64,000 nucleotides of DNA from Hydra vulgaris (GCF_038396675.1 NC_088929.1:33958501-34022500), one strand, 5' to 3'; counted from the first letter of the stretch, positions 26,401 through 39,542 are shown. Notes: a model not told the origin generated them from the letters alone. A program made the numbers and translations.

Positions 26401-29400
26401 ATGATTACACCAGGCTTGTTATTTTTCATTGTTGTCAGCATACAACTTACAACAACTACGAATTCAAGATTGGTAGGAGGCATAACAACACTTTCGGAAA
26501 ATGAAATTTCTGAAGAAAATTTACCCAATGATTTAATTGATGGTTTAAACAAAATTGTTGAAAAAATAAATCTTGATCAAAATGATAAATATCGGTAAGC
26601 TTATTTATTTAAAGCTTTTTTTCTAATTTTAAAATTATTCAGTTTTTTTAACTAAACAGAGAGAAAAAGTTATGTTGAAGTAACTTTTTTGTTTTAAATG
26701 ATGTACTTTAATTTTGAACGGAATTGAAACACTTGAACAAAATAAAGTTATCAAAAAAAGTTTAAAAATAATTAACTGGTGTTATCCTTTTACTTTTTTT
26801 TTTTTACTGATATCCTTCTACTTTTGATTGTGGCAGAGAACAGATGTGTTTTTGAAGCTTGTTAAATGTTTTGGTTAAAAAAGTTTCAAAGTTAATCTTT
26901 TTAAGTTTAAATTTTCTTTAAATTTAAAAATCGGTAAGAGTTTAAGCTTTTAAAAACTTTTTGATTTAATAAAGCAGAATGATAAGTTGCAAAATGGTGT
27001 TGCTGATTAGAAGCTAGAAAAGCTAATAATAAAGCTTTTATTTTTTATATAATAGTTTTTTTACTACAAATAATAATAATAAATAAGCTCGGAATAAATG
27101 ACCAAGTAACAGTTACTTTTATTCTTAATGGTGTCTCTGTTGAAACTGCAAAAAGAATTAAAAGAAATAAAAAAATACTCTGGTTTTTAATGTTGATGAA
27201 TCAAAAAAAAACAGATGTTAAAAAAGCACTTAACAAAATTTTTGATGTACGTAAATTTGATAATGATAAAATTACATGTTTTAACTCTATAAACTAATAG
27301 CCAAGAACAAATAATTGTTGAAATGATAAATATGCAAATGGTACAAGAAGTAATTAATGAAGCAATGAAGTTGGGTAAAATAAACTGATATAAAAAATAA
27401 GTTTTTAATGACCCTGTTCATTGTTGGCTCAATGATAGAAAAAAAAATTAATATTTGCAAAATGATACAGGCTAAATAATCTGAGAATCAGCCCTTTTGG
27501 TTTATCCTCAATAATGAATAAATCACCTAATTTAAATTATTAAAAAAAAAATTTCAAAATTTCTATAACAATAAAAAGTCCCAAATAATTCATACAAAGA
27601 AACAGGAATGCGAAGTCCTATTGAATTTTAGGGACTCCGGGATCAAAATATAGAAACTCCTTGGTCTCTGGACTCCAAATTTTTTTTTTTTGATTTTTTT
27701 GTGTTAATTAACCAGAGTTTTTAGGTATGAAAATGCTACAGTAGATTATATAAAGTTTCAATTATGATGTAAAAAATTATAATTTGTTTTTTACTCTTTT
27801 CTTTGCTCAAAAAATAACTTTTAGGTTCAAGGTATTACTACTAAGATACTTTATATAACATACTTGTTAATTTCAAGTGTACATGCACTAGTGGTGTAGT
27901 GGTAGAGCGTTTGCCCTTTACCCTGCTCAACTTGTTTCTCTGCGCATCAGCCTTTTCTTATTTTATACCTTCCCAAAATGACATAATCATTTAAATAGTC
28001 TACAAAAAAAAGTTATTAAAACTTTTATTGTAATAACTTGTAAACTAAACGCATGTTTAAACCAAATTGTCTTAATGTATTTTTACTTAATTTAAATGAT
28101 AACTTATAGCTACTCAAAATATATTACAAATTTTATTCCGATCCTAATTCCAAGGCCTATGTATGATATATTTACATTATAAAGTTTTACAAAAGTTAGT
28201 GAGTAACAAATGAAAAATACAACTTATTGCAAAAATAAAAACTGTATTTTATCATTTTACAGGCCTTTTTTTTTAGATTTCCTATTACCATTTATAAAAA
28301 AATATACATAGTTACATTTTTACTTGCCTTATGAAAAAAAGTTTAATGGATTTAAAAAAAAATTTATCATGCACATAAAACACTGTTTAAAAAAAAAAAA
28401 GAATTCCAGTAAAAAACTTTTTTTTTAAAAAGTAAAATCCTAATGTTAAGTAGTATTTAAAAATAAAATTGGATTCAAAATTAAATTGTCTTTGTTTTTA
28501 ATTTTATCTGAATTTATTTCATTAGTAAATAGCGCTAATATTGAAAATAATTGTCATTCAATATTTTGAAACAAACTTTTTTTGCATAATCGTTATTCAA
28601 ATGCTTAAGTTGTTTTTATAACATTAATTACTTCTTTTATCTTATCTAAAATGTCCTGTTTTTTTTTAAATAATTGTAATTTTTTCAATTGAATACCAAA
28701 TAATATTAAAAAAAAAAAAAAAAAGGAAATGGATAAATCAAAAAAGATTAAATTTCAGTTACAAAAATATGAAAAAAGCATATATTTTAATTTTTTTAAT
28801 TTTTTTGAAATTTGATTTGAAGATATATCATTCCATGATGAAAAGCCAAATTGTGAAGTCATCTTATTTGAAAATTTAAACTTTTCTTGTCATCTCAACG
28901 TTGTCTTTGAAGTTTTTCTTCAAAGCTTATTTGTAAAAAAGTTTAACAAAGCAATTTTTCTTTAAATCTATTAACAATCTTCCTGGAGAATCATTTTTAC
29001 TTAGAGTTAGAGAATGCCCATATATTTTGTACGTTAAACTTATTTTAAAAAATAGAAGTAGTAGATCATTTGCTCTTTTTTTTTTTTTTTTTTTTATTTG
29101 TTTCAATTTACCTCCTCAAGACCACGAAGGCCACTACAATTGAGAAGGCTACTTTAGTTGTGTTTACAACCCTCTTTCAACTGTATAACTCCAAAACATG
29201 AATCTTGACAAACAAGGCTGCTGTGCGGAGAAACTAGTTGAGCATTAACTTTGAACATAAAAGGCTGATTTAATTTAAATTCTGATTTAAATTAAGACTC
29301 TGCAAGGGAAACCATGTGATCTTTTTTCTTGAATGATTAAATTTAGCATTTCTTAATCTATAGACAATCCCTTATACTCCTAAAATTCTGTACTTTGTTT

Positions 29401-30325
29401 CTGAATTTTAAAAAAGCGCATTAAAAAGTGTATTTGATAAGAAATATCACACCTTATTTTGTCTGATTTCTTAATTAAAATGCAGCACTGAGTAAAAGAA
29501 TGAATGTTAAGAGGCACAATCAACATCTATCTTAAACATGTTATAGTTTTTCATCAGCTCATCACTTAATAATACAATATTGTTGCATTTAGCAAATAAA
29601 AATGATCCTATTATTATAATTATTTTACTGTTTATATATAGATTTTGTTTAAATCTTACATATGATTAAATTTAATTACAAAAATATAAATAATAAACAA
29701 ACAGGGGACTAAACAAGATATGGACGGCATAAGACCCATATTATCTTTTTGCAGAGTCTCTACACATTAAAATAAAATTTAAATGTACTTGAAAGTAATT
29801 CATGTAACAGAGCTCATAAACTTTAAATCAAATACAAATAGTCACACACAAATTTAAATAAAAAAAAAACTCAAATTAAAAGCATTGTGATAATCAGAAA
29901 CTGTAATAACTTTAATGATTTTGTCATATTCAAATTCTTCTTTAGTATAATATGTATTTTTAAATAAAACAGTATTTTTTATTCTTGAAATATTTCATAA
30001 TAAAATCATTACATTTTCAAAGACTTTTTACTCTCAGTACTATCACTCTATCATTTCTGTAGGTTCAAATTCACCATTTAATAATTTCATATAAGATAAA
30101 CTCAAGTTAACCTATTGGTGTTACACATACAGAAAGGCTATATAAATGGAGTTTTTGCATATGCATAATTTTAAATGAAATATTTTTATTAGTTTACATT
30201 AGTTACATATTTACAAATCTTTTATAGAAATTTCTTATACTTTCTTATAAAAAAATGCAGAAAACTTATTTTCGCCTTTTTTTTCTTTAACAAATGCCAT
30301 CATCAATTGGCTCTGTGTCAAAACA

Positions 30326-30408
<83 letters not shown>

Positions 30409-30409
30409 T

Positions 30410-30464
<55 letters not shown>

Positions 30465-30504
30465 ACTACTACTACTACTGCTGCTACTACTGCTGCTGCT
30501 GCTG

Positions 30505-30546
<42 letters not shown>

Positions 30547-33500
30547 AACTACTACTACAACAAATTTTTACTCAAAAGTAAAGACCATTTGAAAATTGGT
30601 GGAGAAGTTACTATTTTCTCTCAACGATATTAGGTCTGAACATGTGCTGACTATTCAAGATGACACTGATATTGACATAATTTGTGTTGATTTTTGTTGA
30701 ATTTGTGTTGACTTTAGGTCCCAAAATTTTTTTTAAATTTCATGCTACTAACAACCTTAATATTCCAAAATAAAATTTGACTATCTGATTTCTATGGTAT
30801 AAGTTATAAATGATTGTGTTATTCAGTTTCTCTATATTTACTGAGAAATGAACTCAGTCCATTTCTCTTTAAATAATAATGATAAATATCAGTCTGAAAA
30901 TCTGAATCTTTTTATGATATTATCAATGTTGATGTAGATAGCCATCTATTTTACTTTTCAAGTATTAATTAGGATTTTGAATTTTCTTTATTGATGAATA
31001 TTAAAACATTTTTTGTTGTCAAAAATCTTCTAATATTCATCAATAAAGAAAATGTGTGTATTGAGTCATTAATTTGTTGTATATTGAGTCGTTTTTAAGT
31101 AAAAAAAGTTTTAAATTGTAATAATATTTTTATTACATTAACTTTTTCATATTGTCAAGTAGGCATTATCAAAACTGTCGCTAATTGATATCATTCATAT
31201 AAAAAGTAATTTATTACAGCAACTTTTTATTGTTGCTAATTTTTTAAACAAAAATGTAGGTTTGTGCGAGTATATATTTAAAATGTTTTCTCTATTTTGT
31301 TTGTCAAAACTATAATAATAGTTTCACCCCTCACAATTTGAAATATCATTTATGGTACAAAAATATATTAATCCCAATGTTATCCCATATAGAGGATAAC
31401 ATTGACATTTGCACACCAGCAACAAATTCAATTATCTATGGCTGCAATGTCATTGGTTTATGGCAACATTATCATTATTAAATACATAAAATCAATGACT
31501 TCAATCTTTTTTTCTCCAGTTTCGAAAAGAACATCAGCATCCAATCCTAATAATTACGGACCGATTTCACTCTAATGTACCATTAATGGAACATCAACAA
31601 AAATAATTCAATTTGAATATCATTAAGTGTTTAACTCACTATAACCTTATAGCCCATAATCAATATGGTTTCCTCAAGAAACTCGTACAAATCTTTTAGA
31701 ATCTGTTAATGATTAGAGTATTGCACTAGACAAACATTTAATTACAGAATAACTACCCTTTGCTAGCAATATACATTTTGTACATAGGATCATGTCTGCT
31801 TCATTGAGAAAATGTACATTTCAACTATAAGTTACAAGATTTTAACTTTGTCTTCAAATCCGAAAGATCTTGGTGTAACTCTGGGTTCTCACCCTAATAT
31901 TAATAAAATATAGCAAAAATATTTGCTAAAAAATATAATCTTTTTTGTACTAAAAAGTAGAAAGTAAACTTTTTAATTTAAATTTAATAGTTCAGTAAAC
32001 TAAAGATTGACAGGTCTGCAGAAGATTTATATAGAAACATACCTGTCAATCTTTAGTTTGCTGAACTATTAAATTTAAATTAAAAAGTTTATTTTCTACT
32101 TTTTAGTACAAAAAAGATTATACTTTTTAACAAATGTTTTTGCTATATTTAATTTTCTACTTTTTAGTCTTTACAGAAAGTTACAATATTTAGCAATGCT
32201 TTTGTCAACTCGTTTGTAATTAAATCAAGCTTTTAATCCTTATTGAAGAAACGGAGTATTTTCTGATTAGAGGAGTGGAGTTCTTCTTTTTTTAAAGGAT
32301 AAAAATTTTTTATATAAAAGTACAAATAATTCATTTACCAATGTAAATGAAATATTTGTACTTTTATATAAAAAAATTTTATCCACCCTCGTCCTTCCAC
32401 ATATGTAGTATATTTTTATATTAATATTAAACAAAATTATGTTGTAAGTTATTTTTGCAATTTTATTAAAAAAAAATTTTTTTCAAAATTAAAGCATAAA
32501 AAAAAAAAAAAAAGTACAAACCCACAAGCACTCTTAGCCAATTTTAAAAATGAAAAGATGTAATTATATAATAGAACAAATTATATTATTAAAAAAAATT
32601 ACAAACCCAAAAGCAATATAAAACTATATTTAAAATTAAAAGGTTTGTTAATAATAAAGGTTACTTTTAAAAACAAACCCACAAGCAATATAGTAGCTAA
32701 TTTCTATAGAAAAGGTTAGTTTTCTACTGCTCAAAGGATGACAAAGAAAGTTGAGAAAAGAGTCACGTCAAGTTAAAGAAAAGATTTTAAAAGACATTCA
32801 AATGTTATCCATGCAGCTAATACTAGAGCATTCCTTATTTTAAATGCATTAAGTAATGTGATCCTAGTAACTCAGTAAAAGCCTTCACTTCATTTATTAT
32901 ATCAGATACAATATTGCTCCCCTGTTTAATTGCCATATCAAATTAAAAAAGCCTATGCTTAAGCCATTTAACCAGACGATTTCAGTAGCTTAAGACAAGT
33001 TAATTAAAATATAACTTATTGACTTGCTTCAAAATTCTGTATTACTTGCTTTCAATCGACGAATTTGATTTATTTTTTATTGATAACAAAAACGACAACC
33101 GAAATCATAAATAAGATGCACAAACAACAATTTCAAATAAATACTTGCAAATATAGCATTTGTAATCAGTTGCCTTTAGAATTTGTTAATGCTGATAATA
33201 TCAAGATCTCTAAAAGAAAAATGAACTCATATGGTTTTGAAAAGTTTTGTTTGTGTTAAATTGTATATTATTGTTATTTTTTATATGAATTTTTTATTTG
33301 TTATATGTCAATGTTGCACGCTAATACATAAATTATTATTGGGCCACTTAAGAACATGCTCTAATAAATACAATCATTTGCTCTAATAAATACAATCTAA
33401 TTTAATCTGATGCTTTAAATAAAGTTATTCAAAATTTTAATAACTTTGTTTTCATCGAAATGAAAATATAAATGTATTTTAAATTGGTGTTATTTTCATT

Positions 33501-33965
33501 CTAATAAACCAGTTATAGTTTATTGTATATTGTAAGTCATGTATATTATTGTATTTATTGTCATGTATTGTATTATTGTAATTATTGAAACAACTTTTTT
33601 TTAGGCTTAAAGCAAAAAATTGTTTTTTGTATAACAAATGCTTGAATTAAAAAATTTAATGACTACAATTATTTTTTATTATCATTGTTTACTACATACT
33701 ATTTTAAAATAATTATCTTTAACTCTGTTTTAGATATATAAGAGGTAAAATACATGAGTTAACAAAGCAAGTTGTCGCTGGCATGTCATACAAAGTTATT
33801 TTCGATATCTTTAAATCTTCCTGCAGTAATCCAGACGAAAATAACACGCCAGCAAAGCAGTGTTATATACATGATTACTCTACGAGGCAACGATGCCAAG
33901 CATCTATTTATTCTCGAGTGTGGATGAAAAGTCCGGATAACCTAATAGTTAGTTATAAATGTTAA
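26401..33965 (+). CDS. Secreted type-2 cystatin, two exons
   Basis: Exon 1 (26401-26594, then gtaagc) encodes a signal peptide (MITPGLLFFIVVSIQL) and the mature N-terminus RLVGGITTLSENEISEENLP, with the conserved glycine pair of cystatins, ending NDKYR. Exon 2 (33734-33965, after GTTTTAG) completes the split R codon. It encodes YIRGKIHELTKQVVAGMSYK, which contains the protease-binding QVVAG loop, then four cysteines (SSC, KQC, QRC and the final KC) in the spacing of the two cystatin disulfides, and a W (SRVWMKSP) in the second hairpin loop. Total length is 141 residues. An in-frame upstream ATG (26386) would add five residues. Such proteins inhibit papain-like and legumain-like proteases. The intron is 7.1 kb and full of repeats. 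CAAAATG preceded by TTATTAG could also be a spliced-leader acceptor. Confidence 0.92.
26795..26990 (+). repeat. Diverged duplicate of the cystatin 5' region
   Basis: ACTGATATCCTTCTACTTTTGATTGTGGCAGAGA...AAGCTTGTTAAATGTTT...TTTTGATT (26806-26965) repeats the sequence upstream of the cystatin ATG (26236-26369). It continues to GCAAAATG at the position equivalent to the start codon, but the signal-peptide coding part does not follow. This looks like a decayed tandem copy of the promoter and exon-1 region inside intron 1. Confidence 0.75.
26991..27885. other. Cystatin intron, unassigned sequence
   Basis: A short frame near 27106-27298 (VTVTFILNGVSVETAKRI) has no family that I recognise. GGGACTCCGGGATC...GGTCTCTGGACTCC (27628-27670) may be a MITE end. 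Confidence 0.4.
27886..27965 (+). repeat. tRNA-derived SINE, family B, copy 3 (head only)
   Basis: ACTAGTGGTGTAGTGGTAGAGCGTTTGCCCTTTACC (A-box-like head) joins directly to CTGCTCAACTTGTTTCTCTGCGCATCAGCC. The B box is deleted and the 3' body is missing. Confidence 0.75.
27966..29092. other. Cystatin intron, AT-rich
   Basis: A/T homopolymers and degenerate sequence. No gene or clear repeat family. Confidence 0.5.
29093..29256 (-). repeat. tRNA-derived SINE, family B, copy 4 (3' part)
   Basis: On the plus strand: TTTTTATTTGTTTCAATTTACCTCCTCAAGACCACGAAGGCCACTACAATTGAGAAGGCTACTTT...CTGTGCGGAGAAACTAGTTGAGCA, the reverse complement of the body of copy 2 (GTAGCCTTCTCATCTGTAGTGG...). The tRNA head is missing. 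Confidence 0.78.
29257..30328. other. Cystatin intron, AT-rich
   Basis: No recognised gene or repeat. Isolated A/T runs only. Confidence 0.5.
30329..30546 (+). repeat. Compound trinucleotide microsatellite (ACT)n(GCT)n(ACT)n
   Basis: About 30 ACT units with one ATT interruption, then a block of about 15 GCT/CTG units, then mixed ACT and GCT units and a final ACT block. It is open in several frames (poly-Thr, Leu, Ala and Tyr), which produces long meaningless open frames. It lies in the cystatin intron. Confidence 0.98.
30981..31053. repeat. Perfect 23-bp palindrome
   Basis: ATTTTCTTTATTGATGAATATTA (30981-31003) is exactly complementary to 31031-31053, with a 27-base loop. Confidence 0.95.
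31375..31904 (+). pseudogene. Non-LTR reverse transcriptase relic
   Basis: Around 31520-31680 the frames give PVSKRTSASNPNNYGPISL (equivalent to the P-x-NYRPISL block) and QYGFLKK. Near 31855 another gives SKDLGVTLGSHPN (the KDLGVxL block after the palm). Motif order is right but the distance is much shortened. An 11-bp hairpin (CAATGTTATCC/GGATAACATTG) lies at 31375-31404. Confidence 0.7.
31907..32150. repeat. 107-bp inverted repeat with 29-base loop
   Basis: Left arm 31907-32013 and right arm 32043-32150 are complementary with about five mismatches (for example TTTAATAGTTCAGTAAACTA against TAGTTTGCTGAACTATTAAA). The loop is GTCTGCAGAAGATTTATATA plus nine bases. It starts directly after the reverse transcriptase relic. 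Confidence 0.93.
32298..32384. repeat. 40-bp palindrome with 6-base loop
   Basis: GGATAAAAATTTTTTATATA AAAGTACAAATAATTCATTTA pairs with TAAATGAAATATTTGTACTT TTATATAAAAAAATTTTATCC. There are one or two mismatches, and the loop is CCAATG. Confidence 0.93.
32390..33733. other. Cystatin intron, last part
   Basis: Three loosely repeated segments near 32510-32700 share ACAAACCCACAAGCA...TAGCTAATTT words. Otherwise it is AT-rich DNA with no recognised gene. Confidence 0.5.
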
Positions 33966-34679
33966 TAACCTCACAGCTTCATCTTTGAAGAAAAAACTTC
34001 ACTTTTTTCACTTTACTTTTCTTTTGGTTTATAAAATTTATAAAGTTGTGTTGCTTTATGTATTGTATAAAAATTTATAAATGTTACAAATCTTTTATTA
34101 AATATTCTTGCTTTGAAAATTTTTCCATACTCAACACAGATTTAAAGTTTTATCACTCATTACGTCATATATCGAGGTTTGAAGCTCTTGGAGGGTCAAT
34201 CCTATAAGACTTTATAAAAATAGTGCAACGTATGCATGTAGCTACTCCAAAATTTAGCGTAAAAAGTCGTAAAAAGTTTGAAATAAATCATGAATTTAAA
34301 CTTCCAACCTAACAACGTAGATGTTTAGTAGATGTAAAATCATCACATTACGAATTGCGTCATCGCATTACGAATTGCAACAACAATTTTATCATCACTT
34401 TTATCAGTTATACTAAAAAACAAATAAAAATTGGATGATAAGATTAAGTTAAGAACAAAATTTGACTTTTTACAATGATTGTCTGAGTCTAAATTTTGTT
34501 ACCTTGAAGTTTTTTAAGGGAACAAACGAAATGGGGCGTTTTCTGTGACTAGTAAAATTGGATTCGATCCGTACCACTTTACTAGTCATAATAAATGTTT
34601 TTTCCTAATATGGCAAAATACGCGTTCAACAAAAGCATTTAAAATAAAAAGGATATGACAATTTAAGCAATAATCAGCC
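33966..34679. other. 3' flank of the cystatin gene
   Basis: Probably includes the 3' UTR. ATTAAA occurs at 34097. No further gene is seen. Confidence 0.5.
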
Positions 34680-34744
34680 AACTCAAGTCAATCGGAGATT
34701 ACAGGGTATTCACACCAAAAAACTATATATATATATATCTTTTT

Positions 34745-35332
34745 TTTTTTTGGTCTTCGAGACCAACTCCCAGACATGGAGCAAACTCCAAACATTTATA
34801 TGTTTATACTTATGTCAAATAAGGATGCTTTGCAAAAAGTTGCGATGATTGGAGCCTGGTAACAAAAAAGCCCCCTCTGCCCCAAACGTGAGAGCAACAA
34901 GTTGATAAAATATTTTTTGTACTATTTTCAACTAGACTTATATTCATCGAGAAATTTTAAGTTTCATAGTATATTTTCTCAGCGTTCAAAAATTATTACC
35001 ATATAAAATTTGCAACCTCCTCAAATTGAGGGGTGTTTAAACTTTATATGGTTATATATTTTGAAAGATAAAATATTTTACTATGAAATTTAAAATTTAT
35101 CGTGAATGTAAGTTTAGTTGAGAATAGTTCAAAAAAGATTTCATTAACTTGTTGCTCTCACGTTTGGGGCAGAGGGAGCTAAAATTTTGGGGCTTTTTTG
35201 TTCCTAGGTTCCAATAATCGCAATTTTATGCAAGGCATCCTTATTTGACATAATCAACATATAAATGTTTGAAGTTTGCTCCATGTCTGGAAGTTAGATA
35301 TCTCAAAGACCAAAAAATGCTGGTGCCACCCC

Positions 35333-35335
<3 letters not shown>
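34745..35335. repeat. Fold-back MITE ending CAGGGGGTGGCACCAGC
   Basis: Arms of about 270 bp face each other: GGTCTTCGAGACCAACTCCCAGACATGGAGCAAACTCCAAACATTTATATG...CCCCAAACGTGAGAGCAACAAGTT on the left, and its diverged complement on the right up to GGTGCCACCCCCTG. The first bases of the left arm are missing. Orphan terminal pieces of the same type (CAGGGGGTGAATATA, CAGGGGGTAAAAACTTTATA) lie in the TA array at 39281 and 39332. Confidence 0.85.

Positions 35336-35427
<92 letters not shown>
35336..35427. repeat. (TA)n microsatellite between two element ends
   Basis: Pure TA repeats. The left border is the MITE terminus (...CCCCCTG), the right border is the hAT terminus (CAGTGGCGG...). Confidence 0.98.
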
Positions 35428-35430
<3 letters not shown>

Positions 35431-38400
35431 TGGCGGAACTACTGGACGCAGGACCCTGCGTTGCGGGGGGGCCTACCAGCTATAGGGGGCCCTCATATAA
35501 AAAAAATTATACTCTCAATAATATTTATACTATAAAACTCTTTTCCGCAGGTATAGTGGGCCCTAAAATATAAAACTTGGATAAAAAAAATGTCATCCAT
35601 CGTATTAAAATATATTGTTCAAAAATTTATTTTTGTATTGGAGTGCGTAGTTTACATTTAAACGAAAAGTTTTAACCTTTTTAAAATTGCATACGCAATT
35701 GAGAAATAAAGTACGATTATCAGCTGCGAACTGCCAGATGTTATTGTATAGTTAATTTTTATACCGTTATGTTGTGTTTGTGTATGAATTAGACAATTAG
35801 ACTGAATTCGGTAAAAGTAATAATTTGTTGCGTATAAGTTTTTTTTAAACTGTAAGAAGTTCTTCAATTTATAAGTTCTTAGTTGCATATTCAATATTTT
35901 TAAAATATAAACAATATTATTTGTTATGTCGTTGCATATCAAGGATAATGATTCTATAATCCTTGTTGCAATATACAAATTAACTTTTAAATGTATGTCC
36001 TCATTTTCAATTTTATATTAAATCTTCCGTTGTATTAAGTTAACTTTTCATTTCTTATTTTATCTGAATTGCTAGTCTCCAATTTATTTAATCGTGTTAC
36101 GAATAATAAAGTATTGTTGCACGAGAGTTTATTACTTCACTGATATATTTAATAAAAGGTAATTAATAAATTTGTAATAATTAAAAATTTTACAACAGGT
36201 ACTGAATTTATAAATTTATAATAATTTAGATTTTGACTCATAATAATGGAAAAGAAATTAAGTAGTACAAGCGGTTCAGCAAAAAGAAGAAAGTTAAAAG
36301 AAACAAAAGCTACTTTAGCTAAATTGCCGAAGCTAACAACGTTTTTGAAACCAATCGAAAAGCGAGCGGAAACGGAAGTGGAAAGTCAAAACTCTGCAGA
36401 AGTGGTATGTATAAATCAGTCAGTAGAACATGATGATATCGAAGAAAACATTGCTACTGGTAATAAAAATGTGAACGAAGAAGATGTGAATAGGTCTCCG
36501 AGAAACCACCGAAATGAAGACAAGGAGGATTCAAACTCTGATACGAATGACGCCATTGAACAAATTAATTTAGAAAAATCAAGTGAATTATTTTCTACTG
36601 ACATTGCAAATTTTCATGGTAAAATACTAACAAAAGATATTAAGAAAATAATTGTATTATCGGAATCGTGTCGGCCAAAAGGTCCTTTTATACGCGACCC
36701 CTTGCAAGAAAACCGTAGGTTTTCCAAGGAATATTTTAAAACTACCACAAAATATGGATCTATAGAAAGAATGTGGCTTTGCTATTCCCCAAAACTTGAT
36801 GCCGTTTATTGCGAGCCTTGTTGGTTTTTCTCAGAAGAACGAAAAGCAAAGGATAACTGGCGTGAGCATGGTGTCAGAGATTGGCGTGGTCTTTCTAAAA
36901 AAATTAAAATTCACGAAAATAGTCAACAACATATATTTGCTTGTTGCATTTATGAAAAATGGCGACATAATGAAACAATTGATAAAAATATAGAAGAACA
37001 AATACGATACCAATCAAATTTTTGAGTGCAAGTCTTAGAGCGGATAGTAAATATAACATTAGCACTTTGTAAAAATTCTTTGGCTTTTCGTGGTCATCGT
37101 GAATCATTTGACAATGAATATAATGGTAATTTTTTAACTCAAGTTCAACTTTTAGCTAAATATGATAATGTTATGAAGCAAGTTTTGAGTATGCCAAATG
37201 GATCTATAAAATATTTAAGCCATCAAATTTAAAATGAAGTCATACATTGCCTTGCAACACATTTAAAAGCCACTCTTACTGCTGATATTAATAGTTCACC
37301 TTTTTATTCAATTATAATGGATACAACACAAGATATTACTAAAAGAGATCAGCTCAGTCAAGTATTTAGATACGTAAAAATTATTAAAAATGAAAAAGAT
37401 GAAGCCACATCAATTGAAATTAAAGAAGTTTTCTTGGGATTCACGGAAATATATAACCACACTGCTGCTGGACTACATGAAGAAATTTTAAATCTGTTAG
37501 AAAAACATCATATAAAATTAAGTAACTGCAGGGGTCAAGGTTAAGATGGTGCGAACGTCATGAGTGGGATATACAATGGGGTTCAGGCCCTTTTTAAGAA
37601 AAATCAACCCAATGCTATGTATATGCATTGCGCAGCTCATAATTTAAATCTTGTTATTAACGATGCGGTTAAATGTTGTGTTGAAGTTGCTTCATTTTTT
37701 GTAATGCTAGAAGATGTGTATTCATTTTTCGGAAATAGCATAAACAGGTAGGGTCTACTATCCGAATATACAGGAGAATCACAAATAACATTAAAAAGGT
37801 TAAATCCAACGCGATGGGCAGGACGATATACTTCTCTTTTCGCCGTTAAAATTCGCTTTCTTGATATAATGAAAGCTCTTTCCGAGATATCATAACAAGT
37901 ACAAAACGTGAAGAACGCGAAGAAGCAGTACGAATACAAAAAAATATGAGCAGTTTCGAATTTGTTTTTTTATGCGTGCTTTTGTCTAAAGTCCTTAATG
38001 AGGTACATATACCATCAAAATTGCTGCAAACTAAAAATTTAGATCTTACGACAGCTTCAGGTTCTCTAGAAAATGCCAGCAAAAATTTAAAACAATATAG
38101 AAAGATGTTTGATTCAGCAAAACTTGAAGCGGTAGAAATAGCGACTACGTGGCAGATTCCTGCAATATTTTTTCAAAAAAGAAGAAAAATTGTGAAAAGG
38201 CATTTTGACGAATTATCTACAGATCACCGTTTTGATAGTAGTAAGGAAATTTTTCGCATCAATATTTTTATAAAAATTTTGGACGTCGTTATCAACCAAC
38301 TCGACAATAGATTTAAGGAATGCAAGAAGTGGTACAATTATTTTCCTGCATCCATCCAAATAAATTAATGGTAATGAAAGATCGTGAGATCATAAGCTGT

Positions 38401-38974
38401 GCAGAAGCCATTCAGAGAAAATATAGTGAAGATATAACAACTGAATTTCCGCTGCAAATGGTTATGGTAAAGTCAATGCTACACGATAAAATATCAAAAT
38501 ATCATCTATACGTGAATTGGCTGACCTTTTAATAGTAAAATTGTCAACTATAGCTGCAAGCGTTCCACAAGTGATAACAACATTGTTATTGTTTCTTACA
38601 TTACCTGTTACTGTTGCATCAGCTGAACGTTCTTTTTCGAAACTTAAAATAATAAAAAATTATTTACGAAATACCATTGGTAAAGAACGTTTAAGCGACC
38701 TTGCAATAGTTTCTATTGAGGCAAAAGCGGCTGGAAAAATGGAAATGAAAAACATCATTACCGATTTTGCCAATATGAAATCAAGGAGGAAAGTTTTCAC
38801 TATTTAAGTTCGGTTAAGTTTTAGTTTCGTTTTGAAGCTATCTTTATCTTTATTTAATTTTTTGTTTTTAAATATGATATATGAAATAAATATCTATTTA
38901 ATATGTGAAGCTTTATTTTTTTTAAAAAAAACATTCTTTTGCGGGGGGGCCCAAATTTTGAAGTTCCGCCACTG
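35428..38974 (+). mobile_element. hAT transposon, ZMYM/TTF-finger type
   Basis: Perfect 13-bp terminal inverted repeats CAGTGGCGGAACT / AGTTCCGCCACTG, followed by G- and C-runs on both sides (GCGGGGGGGCC, GCGGGGGGGCCC). TA arrays adjoin both ends, so an 8-bp TATATATA target duplication is possible but cannot be proven. The plus strand carries a nearly full-length transposase (36246-38807). Confidence 0.92.
36246..38807 (+). pseudogene. hAT transposase with TTF-type zinc finger, lightly damaged
   Basis: The N-terminus (MEKKLSSTSGSAKRRKLKET) is charged and acidic to about residue 120. Next comes a TTF-type zinc finger: RPKGPFIRDPLQENRRF, ERMWLCYSPKLDAVYCEPCW, then KIKIHENSQQH. The catalytic region includes SIIMDTTQDI (first aspartate), GANVMSGIYNGVQALF and MHCAAHNLNLVINDA. 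The C-terminus carries the dimerisation block TLPVTVASAERSFSKLKIIK and KERLSDLAIVSIEA. Stops at 37023, 37229, 37542 and 37749, plus shifts near 37890 and 38365, break it. The layout is that of ZMYM1-like/DUF4371 hAT proteins of about 800 residues. With so few lesions it is probably a fairly recent arrival. Confidence 0.88.

Positions 38975-39542
<568 letters not shown>

Noticed and set aside
27106-27300. Possible coding relic (VTVTFILNGVSVETAKRI)
   Set aside because: No family recognised, no start or splice signals, and short. Kept only as an unassigned intron sequence.
30294-30633. Poly-Thr/Ala and poly-Leu frames
   Set aside because: They are products of the ACT/GCT microsatellite. There is no start context or splice support, and the tract lies in the cystatin intron.
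33065-33259. A 64-codon frame in the cystatin intron, considered as an extra exon
   Set aside because: There are no splice sites in phase with exons 1 and 2, which join perfectly without it, and cystatins need no insert there.
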